Assembly (NCBI RefSeq): GCF_017830045.1
Contig: NZ_JAEDXU010000005.1
Span: 62,001 to 126,000 of the forward strand
Direction: 5' to 3'
Length of the DNA stretch: 64,000 nt
Origin: Enterococcus larvae
Lineage (GTDB): Bacteria; Bacillota; Bacilli; Lactobacillales; Enterococcaceae
Positions 50,643 through 59,755 of this stretch are shown in pieces (the first letter of the stretch is position 1; the number at the start of each line of letters is the position of its first letter). The notes under the pieces were generated by a model that saw only the letters and a program-made list of their open reading frames with translations, made no database searches and was not told the DNA's origin. A program made the translations under genes and the position numbers.

Positions 50643-51647
50643 ATGTCTGAGGATTTCTGGAAAGTTTTAGAAGATGAGCAGGCACTGGAAAATATTCGGA
50701 AACGTCCGGGTATGTTCATTGGTGCGCTTGGTCTTTCCGGGTTTGAAAATATGATGATCCAGCTCTTTGATGAATTGTTGAAGCTGGCTGATTTACCGGA
50801 AAAAGCACAACTGAATATTGAACTTTCAAAAAATCAGATCATTCTTTCCCTGACATGTAAGAGAGAATGGCGATTAAAGCTGGAAAATGAGTACGGGTAT
50901 TCTTCTCATTTGCCTATTCAGGTACTATTGGCCTTGTCAGAACAGGTGGGACTAAGTCTGGAAACACCTAGGAAAAGGGAGATTCGAATTTATCAACAAG
51001 GAAAATTGGTGAAAGCGGCAGAGGTAGCTTCAAAAAGTGAAGAGTATCGGCTGGAGCTGGCATTTACACCAAACCCTGCTTACTTAGGTTCGAAGCAGGT
51101 CTCCTATTTTGTTCTGTTCAATCGCTGTCAGCAACTGGCGATGCTCCATAGCGGTTTGGAAATCAACTTGGCTAATGGAGAAGGACAAAAGAATCACCTG
51201 CAGTATGAGCAAGGCTTGGTAGAGTATATTTTTCAAAAGGATTATGCGCTGACACGAGGGATTCGGCCGTTGATCATCAAGACTGCCAGAGAAGACGTAC
51301 TGATTCAAGCTGTCATATCTAAAAATCCATCGGCCAGTATCAGAGATAGTTTTGTGAATGGGCATTTGCCAATCGAAGGTGGTACACATATGGATGGTTT
51401 TATTCAGGGAGCTGTGGATGGAATGAATCGATTTCTTGAAGAAACCAGTCGCATGAAAATCATGACGATTGAGAATTTTCCCGAACGTTTTGACTTTGTC
51501 CTTTCTATACAGGTCAAAAGGCCGCGTTATGCTGGAGCAGTCAAGCAGAAAATTCGGAATCCTGAACTATACAAAATTCTGCGGGAGACGATTTCAGAAG
51601 AAGTATTTCGCTTTATGACGCGACATCCATCATGGTATGTCAGCTGA
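50643..51647 (+). CDS. GyrB/ParE N-terminal-like protein without ATPase motifs
   Basis: 334 aa. It opens like GyrB (ALENIRKRPGMFIG.LG..GFENMMIQLFDELL) and keeps the transducer signature (RDSFVNGHLPIEGGTHMDGF near 225-245, RYAGAVKQKIRNPEL near 300), but the ATP-binding DNxxGIP and GLHGVG motifs and the TOPRIM domain are missing. It therefore looks like a non-catalytic relative of type II topoisomerase B subunits. AGGAGGAAG before the ATG; TATAAT at 50589 is the likely -10. Overlaps into the YaiI gene region, so probably co-transcribed. Confidence 0.75.
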   Translation: MSEDFWKVLEDEQALENIRKRPGMFIGALGLSGFENMMIQLFDELLKLADLPEKAQLNIELSKNQIILSLTCKREWRLKLENEYGYSSHLPIQVLLALSEQVGLSLETPRKREIRIYQQGKLVKAAEVASKSEEYRLELAFTPNPAYLGSKQVSYFVLFNRCQQLAMLHSGLEINLANGEGQKNHLQYEQGLVEYIFQKDYALTRGIRPLIIKTAREDVLIQAVISKNPSASIRDSFVNGHLPIEGGTHMDGFIQGAVDGMNRFLEETSRMKIMTIENFPERFDFVLSIQVKRPRYAGAVKQKIRNPELYKILRETISEEVFRFMTRHPSWYVS

Positions 51648-51676
51648 TAGAGACTGAGCTAAGGGGGAACGAGCCC

Positions 51677-52147
51677 ATGAAGATTTTTATTGACGGAGAT
51701 GGTTCGCCGGTCAAAGAGGCCGCGATAGAGATTGCACAACGATATCAATTGGAAGTAACAATTGTTACCAGTGTTGATCATTATTCATTGAAGGAATATC
51801 CGGAAGCTGTTTCTTTTGTTTATGTTGACAAAGGTGCCGATTCAGCAGATTTTAGAATCCTCAAGCTGATCCAAAAAGGCGATATTCTGATTACTCAGGA
51901 CTATGGCTTGGCTTCTTTAGTCTTACCTAAAGGGGCCTTTGTCCTTCATCAACTGGGCCGGGAATATACGAAAGAGACGATCGATCAGTTATTGGAACAA
52001 AGATATTTCAGTGCGAAGGTTAGGAAAAGCGGTGGTAGAACAAAAGGGCCTAAGCCGTTTACTGAAGGAGATCGAACAGCGTTTAAAGAGAAGCTGATTG
52101 AAGTGATTCAAAGAGAGCAAAGAAGAGATGAAGAGGTACAAGGCTGA
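51677..52147 (+). CDS. YaiI/YqxD family protein (DUF188, UPF0178)
   Basis: 156 aa. N-terminal MKIFIDGDGSPVKEAAIEIA and DKGADSADFRILKLIQKGDILITQDYGLASL, followed by KGPKPFTEGDR, all standard for this PIN-like family of unknown function. The start is ATG 51677 with AAGGGGGA upstream; the frame from 51632 overlaps the previous gene. Confidence 0.85.
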   Translation: MKIFIDGDGSPVKEAAIEIAQRYQLEVTIVTSVDHYSLKEYPEAVSFVYVDKGADSADFRILKLIQKGDILITQDYGLASLVLPKGAFVLHQLGREYTKETIDQLLEQRYFSAKVRKSGGRTKGPKPFTEGDRTAFKEKLIEVIQREQRRDEEVQG

Positions 52148-52317
52148 ATTTTTGATAGAAAAATCAGGTCTTTGTAAATAGAAGCTGATGAGGTAGGATG
52201 ATGGATTGATGAGTGGAGTTAGCTTCACGAACAGCTATCTCATGTTAATGATTAGTAAATGCTGTTGCTACAGTATTTACTCTTATGTTCGTCACGCATA
52301 CCATTCGACTAATAAAG
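52148..52317. other. Lead-in to the palindromic repeats
   Basis: About 170 non-coding bases between the YaiI stop and the repeat array, with a TTAGCTTCACGAACAGCTA segment that already resembles a decayed unit. No gene seen. Confidence 0.4.
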
Positions 52318-52809
52318 CAGGAAAGTCGAACTGGCATAGCTCCTCTCAACAATAAGTCAAAACATGCCTTGTGGTAAAGGGCACTACATGTCAGTTTCAT
52401 CTTATTGTTCGGGAGCTGCCCAAGTTCGTTCAGCTTTTCTAGTTGTCCAGCTTCACAGACTAACTTCCTCGACAATAAGATAACTTGTCTTCAATGGTAA
52501 AGGGCACCATTGAGTCAAGTTCCTTTATTGCTCGGAAGTTGAGCAAGTCTGTTCAGCTTTTTTAGTTGTCCAGCTTCACAGACTAACTTCTTCAACAATA
52601 AGATAACTTGCCTTCAATGATAAAGGGCATCATTGAGTCAAGTTCCTTTATTGCTCGGAAGTTGAGCAAGTCTGTTCAGCTTTTCTAGTTGTCTAGCTTC
52701 ACGAGTTAGACTTTTCGGTAAATAGATAAATCCATTACAAAGATAAAGAGCATCTTTGAATGGATTTCCTAATTTACTCAAAGTCTGATCAAACTCGTTC
52801 AGCTTTTCT
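52318..52809. repeat. Array of 123-bp palindromic repeats
   Basis: Units begin AGTTGTCCAGCTTCACAGAC at 52441 and 52564 and in altered form at 52687 (period exactly 123), with a decayed unit at about 52318-52440. Each unit is a long imperfect palindrome around AATGGTAAAGGGCACCATT: ACTAACTTC.../...GAAGTTGAGCAAGT on the flanks. No reading frame. Similar debris may exist at 55620-55870. Confidence 0.8.
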
Positions 52810-52912
52810 TATTTGCTTCTATTACAATTTTTGTTTTTATGCTAAAATAATGAAAAAGTATTTTTGTCTGCACAAACTTGGGTTTAGCAGGATGATTTAG
52901 GAGGAAAAGAAT

Positions 52913-53989
52913 TTGAAAATTGTATTGCTCTATGGAGGGAAAAGCGAGGAACATGAGGTTTCGATCTTATCTGCTTTTTCTATTTTAAAGGCAGTTTACT
53001 ATAATTATTATCAAGTTCAGCTAGTATATATAAGTAAGGAAGGGCAGTGGGTCAAAGGTCCTACCTTGACAGAGGCTCCGGAGGACGAATCAGTTTTACA
53101 TCTAACTTGGAATCCTCAAGGCGAAAGCTCAGAAAAAGATGATTTTACCGGGAAGGTCATTACTCCTTGTGAAATCAAAGAAGAAGACTCGATCGTTTTC
53201 CCAATCCTGCATGGACCAAATGGAGAAGATGGCACGATTCAAGGCTTTTTAGAAACGATGGATATTCCTTATGTTGGAACCGGCGTTTTGGCTAGTGCAA
53301 CAGCGATGGATAAAATCATGACAAAATATTTACTGCAAACTGTTGGGATTCCTCAGGTGCCGTTTGTTCCGGTACTGGAAAATCAATGGAAAGAAAATCC
53401 AAAGCATATCTTTGAGCAATGTGAAGGCTCTTTGATTTATCCAATGTATATCAAGCCGGCGAACATGGGCTCAAGTGTTGGAATCAGTAAAGCGGAAAAC
53501 AGAGCAGAGCTTCAGTATGGATTGAAGGAAGCCTATAAATACGATTCAAGAGTAATCGTTGAGCAAGGCATCGAGGCAAGAGAAATTGAGGTAGCGATCC
53601 TTGGGAATGAAGATGTTCGAACGACTTCAGCAGGTGAAATCGTCAAGGATGTTGAATTCTATGACTATAATTCGAAATATATCGACAACAAAATCACAAT
53701 GCAGATTCCTGCGGAAATTCCTGCAGAGGTACATCAAGAGGCACAACGCTATGCGAAAAAGGCCTATATGGTTTTAGACGGCAGCGGATTGAGCCGTTGT
53801 GATTTCTTCTTAACAAGTAAAAACGAACTGTTTCTTAATGAGTTGAATACAATGCCTGGCTTCACACAGTTCAGTATGTACCCATTACTTTGGGAGAACA
53901 TGGGACTGAAGTACAGTGATCTGATCGAGGAATTGATCCAACTGGCTTTGAACCGATACAAGCAGCGTCGACATATGACAGAGGATTGA
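52913..53989 (+). CDS. ddl: D-alanine--D-alanine ligase
   Basis: 358 aa from a TTG after GGAGGAAAAG. ATP-grasp ligase: KIVLLYGGKSEEHEVSILSA at the start, PVLHGPNGEDGTIQGFLE (as VFPILHGPNGEDGT), PMYIKPANMGSSVGISK, RCDFFLTS and LNELNTMPGF. It makes the D-Ala-D-Ala used by MurF, the next gene. It is the family form normal for vancomycin-susceptible organisms; D-lactate preference was not judged. Confidence 0.93.
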   Translation: MKIVLLYGGKSEEHEVSILSAFSILKAVYYNYYQVQLVYISKEGQWVKGPTLTEAPEDESVLHLTWNPQGESSEKDDFTGKVITPCEIKEEDSIVFPILHGPNGEDGTIQGFLETMDIPYVGTGVLASATAMDKIMTKYLLQTVGIPQVPFVPVLENQWKENPKHIFEQCEGSLIYPMYIKPANMGSSVGISKAENRAELQYGLKEAYKYDSRVIVEQGIEAREIEVAILGNEDVRTTSAGEIVKDVEFYDYNSKYIDNKITMQIPAEIPAEVHQEAQRYAKKAYMVLDGSGLSRCDFFLTSKNELFLNELNTMPGFTQFSMYPLLWENMGLKYSDLIEELIQLALNRYKQRRHMTED

Positions 53990-54046
53990 CTGAGTCCGTC
54001 GATCGGTTGGCATAAATTTTAAAATACTGTTGATTAGGAAATGACG

Positions 54047-54085
54047 GCCGGGACATTTTTTCGTAGATAGATGTCTCGGCTTTTT
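54047..54085 (+). terminator. Terminator between ddl and murF
   Basis: GCCGGGACAT paired with ATGTCTCGGC (one G-U), 14-base loop, five T residues. Confidence 0.75.
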
Positions 54086-54154
54086 GCTGTTTTATACGCA
54101 ATGATGAGGAAAAAGCAATAATCTGAGTCAATAGACAATTGGAGGAAGAACGCA

Positions 54155-55525
54155 GTGAAATTAAGTTTTTGGGAAATCGCTGAAGCGGTACAAGCTGAAA
54201 ATAACTGGAAACAGTGGGAAGATTTTTTTGTGACAGGAGTAGAGTTCGACAGTCGAATCATTAAATCGGGCAACCTATTTGTTCCTTTGGCTGGGAATGC
54301 TGACGGACACCGATTTGTAAGGAAAGCGCAGGAAAATGGCGCAGCCGCTGCTTTTTGGGGCAGCATAGAAGAAGCACCAAAGGACTTGCCGATTTTGCAG
54401 GTAAAAGACACGTTGACAGCGATGCAGCAGCTTTCTGTCTATTATCTGAAAAAGATGGCACCCTCTGTTATCGGCATCACCGGAAGTAACGGAAAAACGA
54501 CAACGAAGGACATGGTGGATGCTGTTTTAGCACAAAAGTTTCGAACATATAAAACACAAGGAAACTATAACAATGACATCGGCTTGCCGTATACGATCCT
54601 ACATATGCCGGAGGATACAGAAAAAGTCATCCTTGAAATGGGGATGGACCATGCCGGAGAGATTTCTTTCCTATCTAAGTTAGCCCAACCGGATGTAGCT
54701 GCTATCACAATGATTGGTGAGGCACATATTGAATATCTGGGATCAAGGCAAGGGATTGCGGCTGCAAAGATGGAGATCGTTGATGGACTGAAATCAGATG
54801 GTCTGTTGCTGGTTCCCAACGAAGAACCATTGCTGGAACCGATGATAAAAGAACGAAGCCAGACAATCAAAACCTTTGGCTGGAATTCAGACGCTGTCTA
54901 TCAGGGAACAGTCAGCGAAGCTGGAAAAGAGTATACAGATTTCACGATTACCGGATTTAAGGAACCGTTTCGAATCCCTGTGCCAGGATCATATAATGTG
55001 ACAAATGCACTGGTTGCTGTCGGGATTGGTCAATGGTTTGGTCTCTCTGAAAAGGAGATTGCCAAAGGGCTGGCTGAGCTGGTGGTAACAAAGAATCGTA
55101 CGGAATGGCTGAAGGCTGCCAATGGAGCGGATATCCTAAGTGATGTCTATAATGCCAATCCAACGGCTATGAAACTGGTTTTGGATAACTTTAGAGTGAT
55201 GGCAGGCAATGGAAAACGTCTTGCTGTTTTAGGCGATATGCTAGAGCTTGGACCAGAATCAAAAGACATGCATCGCTCTGTAGGGGAATTTTTGAATCCA
55301 CAGGAAATTTCAGAGGTTTTCCTGTATGGTGAAGAAATGCGCAGTCTGTATGATGACCTGAAGGAAAGGTATAAAGAGCATGCCCATCATTATAAAAAAG
55401 AGGAAAAAGCTCAGCTGATTCAGGCCTTGCAGGAAGAGTTTGCACCTCAGGATATGGTTGTATTGAAAGGGAGCAATGGGATGGGCTTAGCCGAAGTTGT
55501 TGCCGCTCTGCAAACTGAAAGTTGA
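54155..55525 (+). CDS. murF: UDP-N-acetylmuramoyl-tripeptide--D-alanyl-D-alanine ligase
   Basis: 456 aa, GTG start after GGAGGAAG. Mur ligase order: N-terminal domain (VEFDSRIIKSGNLFVPL), central ATPase with GITGSNGKTTTKDM and GNYNNDIGLPYTIL, then LSDVYNANPTAMKLVL and the C-terminal domain. Adds D-Ala-D-Ala to the UDP-MurNAc-tripeptide. Adjacent to ddl but with its own leader after a terminator. Confidence 0.93.
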   Translation: MKLSFWEIAEAVQAENNWKQWEDFFVTGVEFDSRIIKSGNLFVPLAGNADGHRFVRKAQENGAAAAFWGSIEEAPKDLPILQVKDTLTAMQQLSVYYLKKMAPSVIGITGSNGKTTTKDMVDAVLAQKFRTYKTQGNYNNDIGLPYTILHMPEDTEKVILEMGMDHAGEISFLSKLAQPDVAAITMIGEAHIEYLGSRQGIAAAKMEIVDGLKSDGLLLVPNEEPLLEPMIKERSQTIKTFGWNSDAVYQGTVSEAGKEYTDFTITGFKEPFRIPVPGSYNVTNALVAVGIGQWFGLSEKEIAKGLAELVVTKNRTEWLKAANGADILSDVYNANPTAMKLVLDNFRVMAGNGKRLAVLGDMLELGPESKDMHRSVGEFLNPQEISEVFLYGEEMRSLYDDLKERYKEHAHHYKKEEKAQLIQALQEEFAPQDMVVLKGSNGMGLAEVVAALQTES

Positions 55526-55885
55526 TTTTCATAAAACTTGCTGAAAAGCTCAATTCGTGCTAAAATGAGCTGTTGTCAGAAGATTTGAATAAAAATAGGT
55601 GGCGGGAAATACCCCCCAAGTATTTATATAAAACTTGAACAGCTGAACGATTCCGTTTGGCTTTTCTGTTGTCAATCTTCATACGATTGGATTTTTCGAT
55701 AGAGTTGATAAGATAGTTTGATAAAAGAGTATATCTCTATTTCACATAGAGTGAAGCAGACCCTCAAGGTTCGGTGGTCCGTTTCATTCAACGGAACAAA
55801 CTCCGCGGCTGGATTTATTGACTTGTTGAAATGTTTAGAAATTGGGGCAGAAGCTCCCGAACAATAAGATATTAGGAGGATCACA
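55526..55885 (+). promoter_or_regulatory. Leader region of the DEAD-box helicase gene
   Basis: 360 bases without a gene. It holds GTCCGTT/AACGGAC-like and CGGTGGTCCG/CTCCGCGG elements, possible decayed 123-bp repeat DNA, and TTGATA/TATATC promoter-like words near 55706-55735. Long leaders are usual for cold-shock-regulated helicase genes, but no known motif was found. Confidence 0.35.
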
Positions 55886-57442
55886 TTGAAATTTAGCGAA
55901 CTTGGATTATCATCAACATTACTATCTGCTATTGAACGATCAGGCTTTGAAGAAGCAACACCGATTCAGGGAGAAACAATCCCTTTGGCTTTAGAGGGAA
56001 AAGACGTTATTGGACAAGCACAAACAGGAACAGGTAAAACAGCAGCATTCGGTCTGCCGATGCTGGAAAAAATCGATACTGCTAATCGTGTACTGCAAGG
56101 CTTGGTCATTGCACCAACAAGAGAACTTGCTATTCAAACACAAGAAGAACTTTACCGTCTTGGTAAAGATAAAAAAATTCGTGTACAAGCTGTATACGGA
56201 GGCGCGGATATTGGTCGCCAAATCAGAGGCTTGAAGGACCATCCACATATCGTCGTGGGAACACCGGGTCGACTGTTGGATCATATCAACCGCCGTACAT
56301 TGAAATTGGGTACTGTGGAAACATTAGTATTAGATGAAGCAGACGAAATGCTGAACATGGGCTTCCTGGAGGATATTGAAAAAATTATTTCTCAAGTTCC
56401 TTCTGAGCGTCAAACATTACTGTTCTCAGCAACAATGCCTCCGGCAATCAAGAACATCGGTGTTAAGTTCATGAAAGACCCGCAACACGTTAAAATCAAA
56501 GCAAAAGAAATGACTGCTGACTTGATCGACCAGTATTACGTTCGTTCAAAGGACTATGAAAAATTCGATATCATGACTCGATTATTGGATTTCCAGACGC
56601 CTGAATTGACGATTGTTTTCGGTCGTACAAAGCGTAGAGTAGACGAGCTTGCACGTGGACTAGAAGCGCGCGGCTATAAAGCTGAAGGAATCCATGGTGA
56701 TTTGTCTCAGCAAAAACGAATGAGCGTTCTGCGTTCATTCAAAAATGGGAATCTGGATATTTTAGTAGCGACAGACGTTGCTGCCAGAGGACTGGATATT
56801 TCCGGTGTTACCCATGTGTACAACTATGATATTCCTCAAGATCCTGAAAGCTATGTTCACCGTATCGGTAGAACCGGCCGTGCAGGTAAAGGCGGTATGT
56901 CTGTTACTTTTGTTACACCAAGCGAAATGGGTTACCTTCACGTGATTGAATCACTGACTAAGAAAAGAATGTCTCCATTGAAGCCGCCAACCGCAAAAGA
57001 AGCATTCCATGGAAAATTGGGTGCTGCATTAGAATCAGTTGGCGATAAACTGGCAGAAAATGGTTTGGATAAATATCTTGATTCAGCTGATGCGTTACTT
57101 GAGAAGTATTCTTCTCAAGATCTGGCTGCTTTGCTTCTTAAGACGATCTCAAATGATCCGGAAGATGCAGTACCAGTAAAAATCACGCCTGAACGTCCAT
57201 TGCCTTCACCGAAAAGCGGCGGCTTCAATAAGAACAAGCGTCACAGCGGAGGCGGCGGAAACCGTCAACGTAAAGACGGTCGTTCATACCGAGGTAAAAA
57301 TAATAAGAGCAATAACGGTAACGGCAATAGCAATGGCGGCGGCAACGGCGGCAGCTATAACAAAGGGAAGAAGAACTACTCTTCCAAACGTGGAAATGAT
57401 AAGGGTCGTGGCTTTGTCATTCGCGAAAAAGGAAACAACTAA
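55886..57442 (+). CDS. cshA: DEAD-box RNA helicase CshA
   Basis: 518 aa, TTG start after AGGAGGAT. Helicase core motifs in order: TPIQGETIP (Q), AQTGTGKTA (I), PTRELA (Ia), TPGR (Ib), DEAD ([13 protein letters not shown]), [23 protein letters not shown] and HRIGRTGR. The tail after residue 440 is a disordered Gly/Asn/Lys-rich RNA-binding segment ([13 protein letters not shown]). Unwinds structured RNA, associated with the degradosome in relatives. Confidence 0.93.
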   Translation: MKFSELGLSSTLLSAIERSGFEEATPIQGETIPLALEGKDVIGQAQTGTGKTAAFGLPMLEKIDTANRVLQGLVIAPTRELAIQTQEELYRLGKDKKIRVQAVYGGADIGRQIRGLKDHPHIVVGTPGRLLDHINRRTLKLGTVETLVLDEADEMLNMGFLEDIEKIISQVPSERQTLLFSATMPPAIKNIGVKFMKDPQHVKIKAKEMTADLIDQYYVRSKDYEKFDIMTRLLDFQTPELTIVFGRTKRRVDELARGLEARGYKAEGIHGDLSQQKRMSVLRSFKNGNLDILVATDVAARGLDISGVTHVYNYDIPQDPESYVHRIGRTGRAGKGGMSVTFVTPSEMGYLHVIESLTKKRMSPLKPPTAKEAFHGKLGAALESVGDKLAENGLDKYLDSADALLEKYSSQDLAALLLKTISNDPEDAVPVKITPERPLPSPKSGGFNKNKRHSGGGGNRQRKDGRSYRGKNNKSNNGNGNSNGGGNGGSYNKGKKNYSSKRGNDKGRGFVIREKGNN

Positions 57443-57458
57443 ACAACATCTACTATTT

Positions 57459-57509
57459 CAGACTGCGGGTATAGCCTTAACTGGCTGCTATCGGCAGTCT
57501 GATTTTTTT
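57459..57509 (+). terminator. Terminator of cshA
   Basis: CAGACTGC (57459-57466) and GCAGTCTG (57494-57501) arms around a structured loop, then seven T residues. Confidence 0.8.
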
Positions 57510-57609
57510 ATTCCTTCTTTTCTGATTTTTCTTAAGGGTTCTTGTAGGAAAAATGCTTTTTTTTTGATAGAATGTAGTTAATTTATTGATTTGGAGTGCA
57601 GGACAGATT

Positions 57610-57960
57610 ATGATTAAAGGGATTGGCATAGATATTGTTGAGCTTTCAAGAATTGAAAAAATCATTCAGAACCGTTCTTCTTTTGTTAAAAGAGTTCTGA
57701 CAGAAAATGAATTGGAGATTTTCAATCAACTTTCCCTGCGCCGACAGATCGAGTTTCTTGGCGGACGTTTCTGCTGCAAAGAAGCTTTTTCAAAAGCATG
57801 GGGCACAGGTATTTCCGGTGTTGGTTTTCAGGAAATAGAGATTTTACGAGATGAGAACGGCGCACCTGTCGTTACAAAATCTCCGCATCCGGGGAAAGTG
57901 TTTGTTTCGATCTCCCACACAGATACATTGGCGATCGCGCAGATTACTTTAGAGGAATAG
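57610..57960 (+). CDS. acpS: Holo-[acyl-carrier-protein] synthase
   Basis: 116 aa; IKGIGIDIVELSRIEKI at the start, GRFCCKEAFSKAWGTG and FVSISHTDTLAIAQI. Transfers phosphopantetheine from CoA to acyl carrier protein. ATG 57610 with AGGA 7 bases upstream; an upstream frame from 57586 lacks support. acpS-alr-mazF is a conserved Firmicute order. Confidence 0.92.
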   Translation: MIKGIGIDIVELSRIEKIIQNRSSFVKRVLTENELEIFNQLSLRRQIEFLGGRFCCKEAFSKAWGTGISGVGFQEIEILRDENGAPVVTKSPHPGKVFVSISHTDTLAIAQITLEE

Positions 57961-57991
57961 GAATACAGATTAAGCACGGGATGGGGGATAT

Positions 57992-59116
57992 ATGATGGTC
58001 AGCGGCATTCACCGGCCTACAAAAATAATCGTTGATACACAGGCAATTACAGAAAATGTATCTCAAGAAGTTGCAAGGCTTCCAAAAGATAGAGAACTTT
58101 TCGCTGTAGTTAAAGCGAATGGGTACGGGCATGGAGCTGTTGAGGCAGCATACAGTGCACGTAGAGGAGGCGCAACGGGGTTCTGTGTCGCTTTATTGGA
58201 TGAAGGCATAGAATTAAGAGAAGCCGGTATTACGGAGCCTATTTTGATTTTAGGTGTAGTAGAAGCAATGTACATAGAGTTATTGTTGGAATATGAGTTA
58301 TCAGTAACAGCAGCGACACAAGAATGGCTTGAGGAAGCACAGGAGATATTAATGGGGATATCTGCTGAAAAGCAGTTGAAAATACATATAAAAGTAGATA
58401 CCGGAATGGGACGCATTGGTTTTCTCTCTATTGAAGAAACGCTTATTGCTGTAAAAACGGTTCAAGAAGCTCCCATGATGGTATTCGAAGGAATATTCAC
58501 ACATTTCTCAACAGCGGATGAAATCGATCCAGCTTATTTTATGAAGCAGGAAACTTTTTTCAACGAGATCATCGAACGTTTGCCGCAGCGGCCGCGCTAT
58601 ATTCACAGTGAGAACAGCGCTGCAGCATTGTGGCATCCGGAAAGTCCCGGGAATATGATTCGCTTTGGTATAGCGATGTATGGTTTGAATCCTTCCGGAA
58701 GGACGATTTCTGAGACCTATCCATTGAAACCTGCATTGGAGCTGAAAACAGCGTTGATCCAAGTGAAGGAGCTTCCTCAAGGCTCAGGGATAGGCTATGG
58801 CAAGACATATGTCGTTGCTTCACCGAAGGAATGGATAGGAACATTGCCGATCGGCTACGCTGACGGCTGGCTGAGACATATGCAGGGGTTTTATGTTTTA
58901 GTTAATGGTGAGAAATGTGAAATTATCGGAAGAGTCTGCATGGATCAGTGTATGATTCGATTGCCGGGATATGTACCCAACGGCACAGAGGTTACCTTGG
59001 TTGGAAAAAACGGTGGAGAAGTGATCACCCTGCAGATGGTGGCGGATCAACTTTCGACGATTCATTATGAAGTAGCCTGCACATTTTCACAACGGATACA
59101 CAGAGAATATAAATAG
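57992..59116 (+). CDS. alr: Alanine racemase
   Basis: 374 aa. PLP lysine Lys41 in FAVVKANGYGHGAVE, VDTGMGRIGF, SAAALWHP and catalytic region GSGIGYGKTY (Tyr), GYADGW, GRVCMDQ. Supplies D-Ala for ddl at 52913. Start ATG 57992 (57995 also possible) after GGGGGATAT. Followed 11 bases later by mazF. Confidence 0.92.
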   Translation: MMVSGIHRPTKIIVDTQAITENVSQEVARLPKDRELFAVVKANGYGHGAVEAAYSARRGGATGFCVALLDEGIELREAGITEPILILGVVEAMYIELLLEYELSVTAATQEWLEEAQEILMGISAEKQLKIHIKVDTGMGRIGFLSIEETLIAVKTVQEAPMMVFEGIFTHFSTADEIDPAYFMKQETFFNEIIERLPQRPRYIHSENSAAALWHPESPGNMIRFGIAMYGLNPSGRTISETYPLKPALELKTALIQVKELPQGSGIGYGKTYVVASPKEWIGTLPIGYADGWLRHMQGFYVLVNGEKCEIIGRVCMDQCMIRLPGYVPNGTEVTLVGKNGGEVITLQMVADQLSTIHYEVACTFSQRIHREYK

Positions 59117-59127
59117 GGAGGATTACC

Positions 59128-59502
59128 ATGGTCAAACGCGGAGATATCTATTTTGCAGACCTCTCTCCTGTTGTTGGTTCAGAGCAAGGCGGTATTCGAC
59201 CGGTCTTGGTTATACAGAATAATTTGGGGAATCATTTCAGCCCGACAATCATTGTTGCGGCTGTCACAGCTAAGATGGCTAAACCGAAATTACCTACACA
59301 TATCGGAATCAATTCAGGGGAGACGGGAATCGAAAGAGACTCAGTGATTTTATTGGAACAGATACGAACAATTGACAAAGCCAGGCTGAAAGAAAAAGTT
59401 TGTCACCTGGGAATGGATGTAATGACAGATGTAGACCGAGCTTTAGGAATCAGCATAGGGATACTTGAAGCGGAAGAAGCAGTGGATACATATCAGATAT
59501 AA
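59128..59502 (+). CDS. mazF: MazF/NdoA endoribonuclease next to alr
   Basis: 124 aa: KRGDIYFADLSPVVGSEQGGIRPVLVIQNN, SPTIIVAAVTAK, HIGINSGETGIERDSVILLEQIRTIDKARLKEKV. Sequence-specific mRNA interferase. In many Firmicutes an antitoxin gene sits between alr and mazF; here only 11 bases separate them, leaving no room. Close paralogue of 35928-36269. AGGGAGG before the ATG. Confidence 0.88.
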   Translation: MVKRGDIYFADLSPVVGSEQGGIRPVLVIQNNLGNHFSPTIIVAAVTAKMAKPKLPTHIGINSGETGIERDSVILLEQIRTIDKARLKEKVCHLGMDVMTDVDRALGISIGILEAEEAVDTYQI

Positions 59503-59644
59503 TGGTTTTGACATTTAAGAAATGGATCGACCAATGGCTATACATAGTGAGGAACGCTGAAGGACAATTTTTCTAAAATTATCCTCTTCGGGAATCTTGA
59601 TAACGCGGCTTTTTTGAACAGTTACTAGCGAATAGAAAAAAAAG
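59503..59644. other. Gap after mazF
   Basis: 140 bases with AGGACAATTTT/AAAATTATCCT (59560-59583), a weak hairpin that may end the acpS-alr-mazF transcript. No gene. Confidence 0.4.
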
Positions 59645-59673
59645 TTGGCAAGAATAAAGTGTAATGTTACAAT
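59645..59673 (+). promoter_or_regulatory. Strong promoter of the envelope-gene group
   Basis: TTGGCA (59645-59650), 17 bases, TACAAT (59668-59673) with an upstream TG, 83 bases before the start codon. A further TATAAT lies at 59682. Confidence 0.6.
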
Positions 59674-59755
59674 GGATTATGTATAATTGGGTAGAAAATA
59701 GATAACTTCACACAAATGATTAGTGTTTTTATTATGTTATAAAGGGGTTTTTTAT

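Noticed and set aside
52318-52809. CRISPR array or coding repeats
   Set aside because: Whole-unit palindromic repeats of 123 bases, no spacers, no continuous frame.
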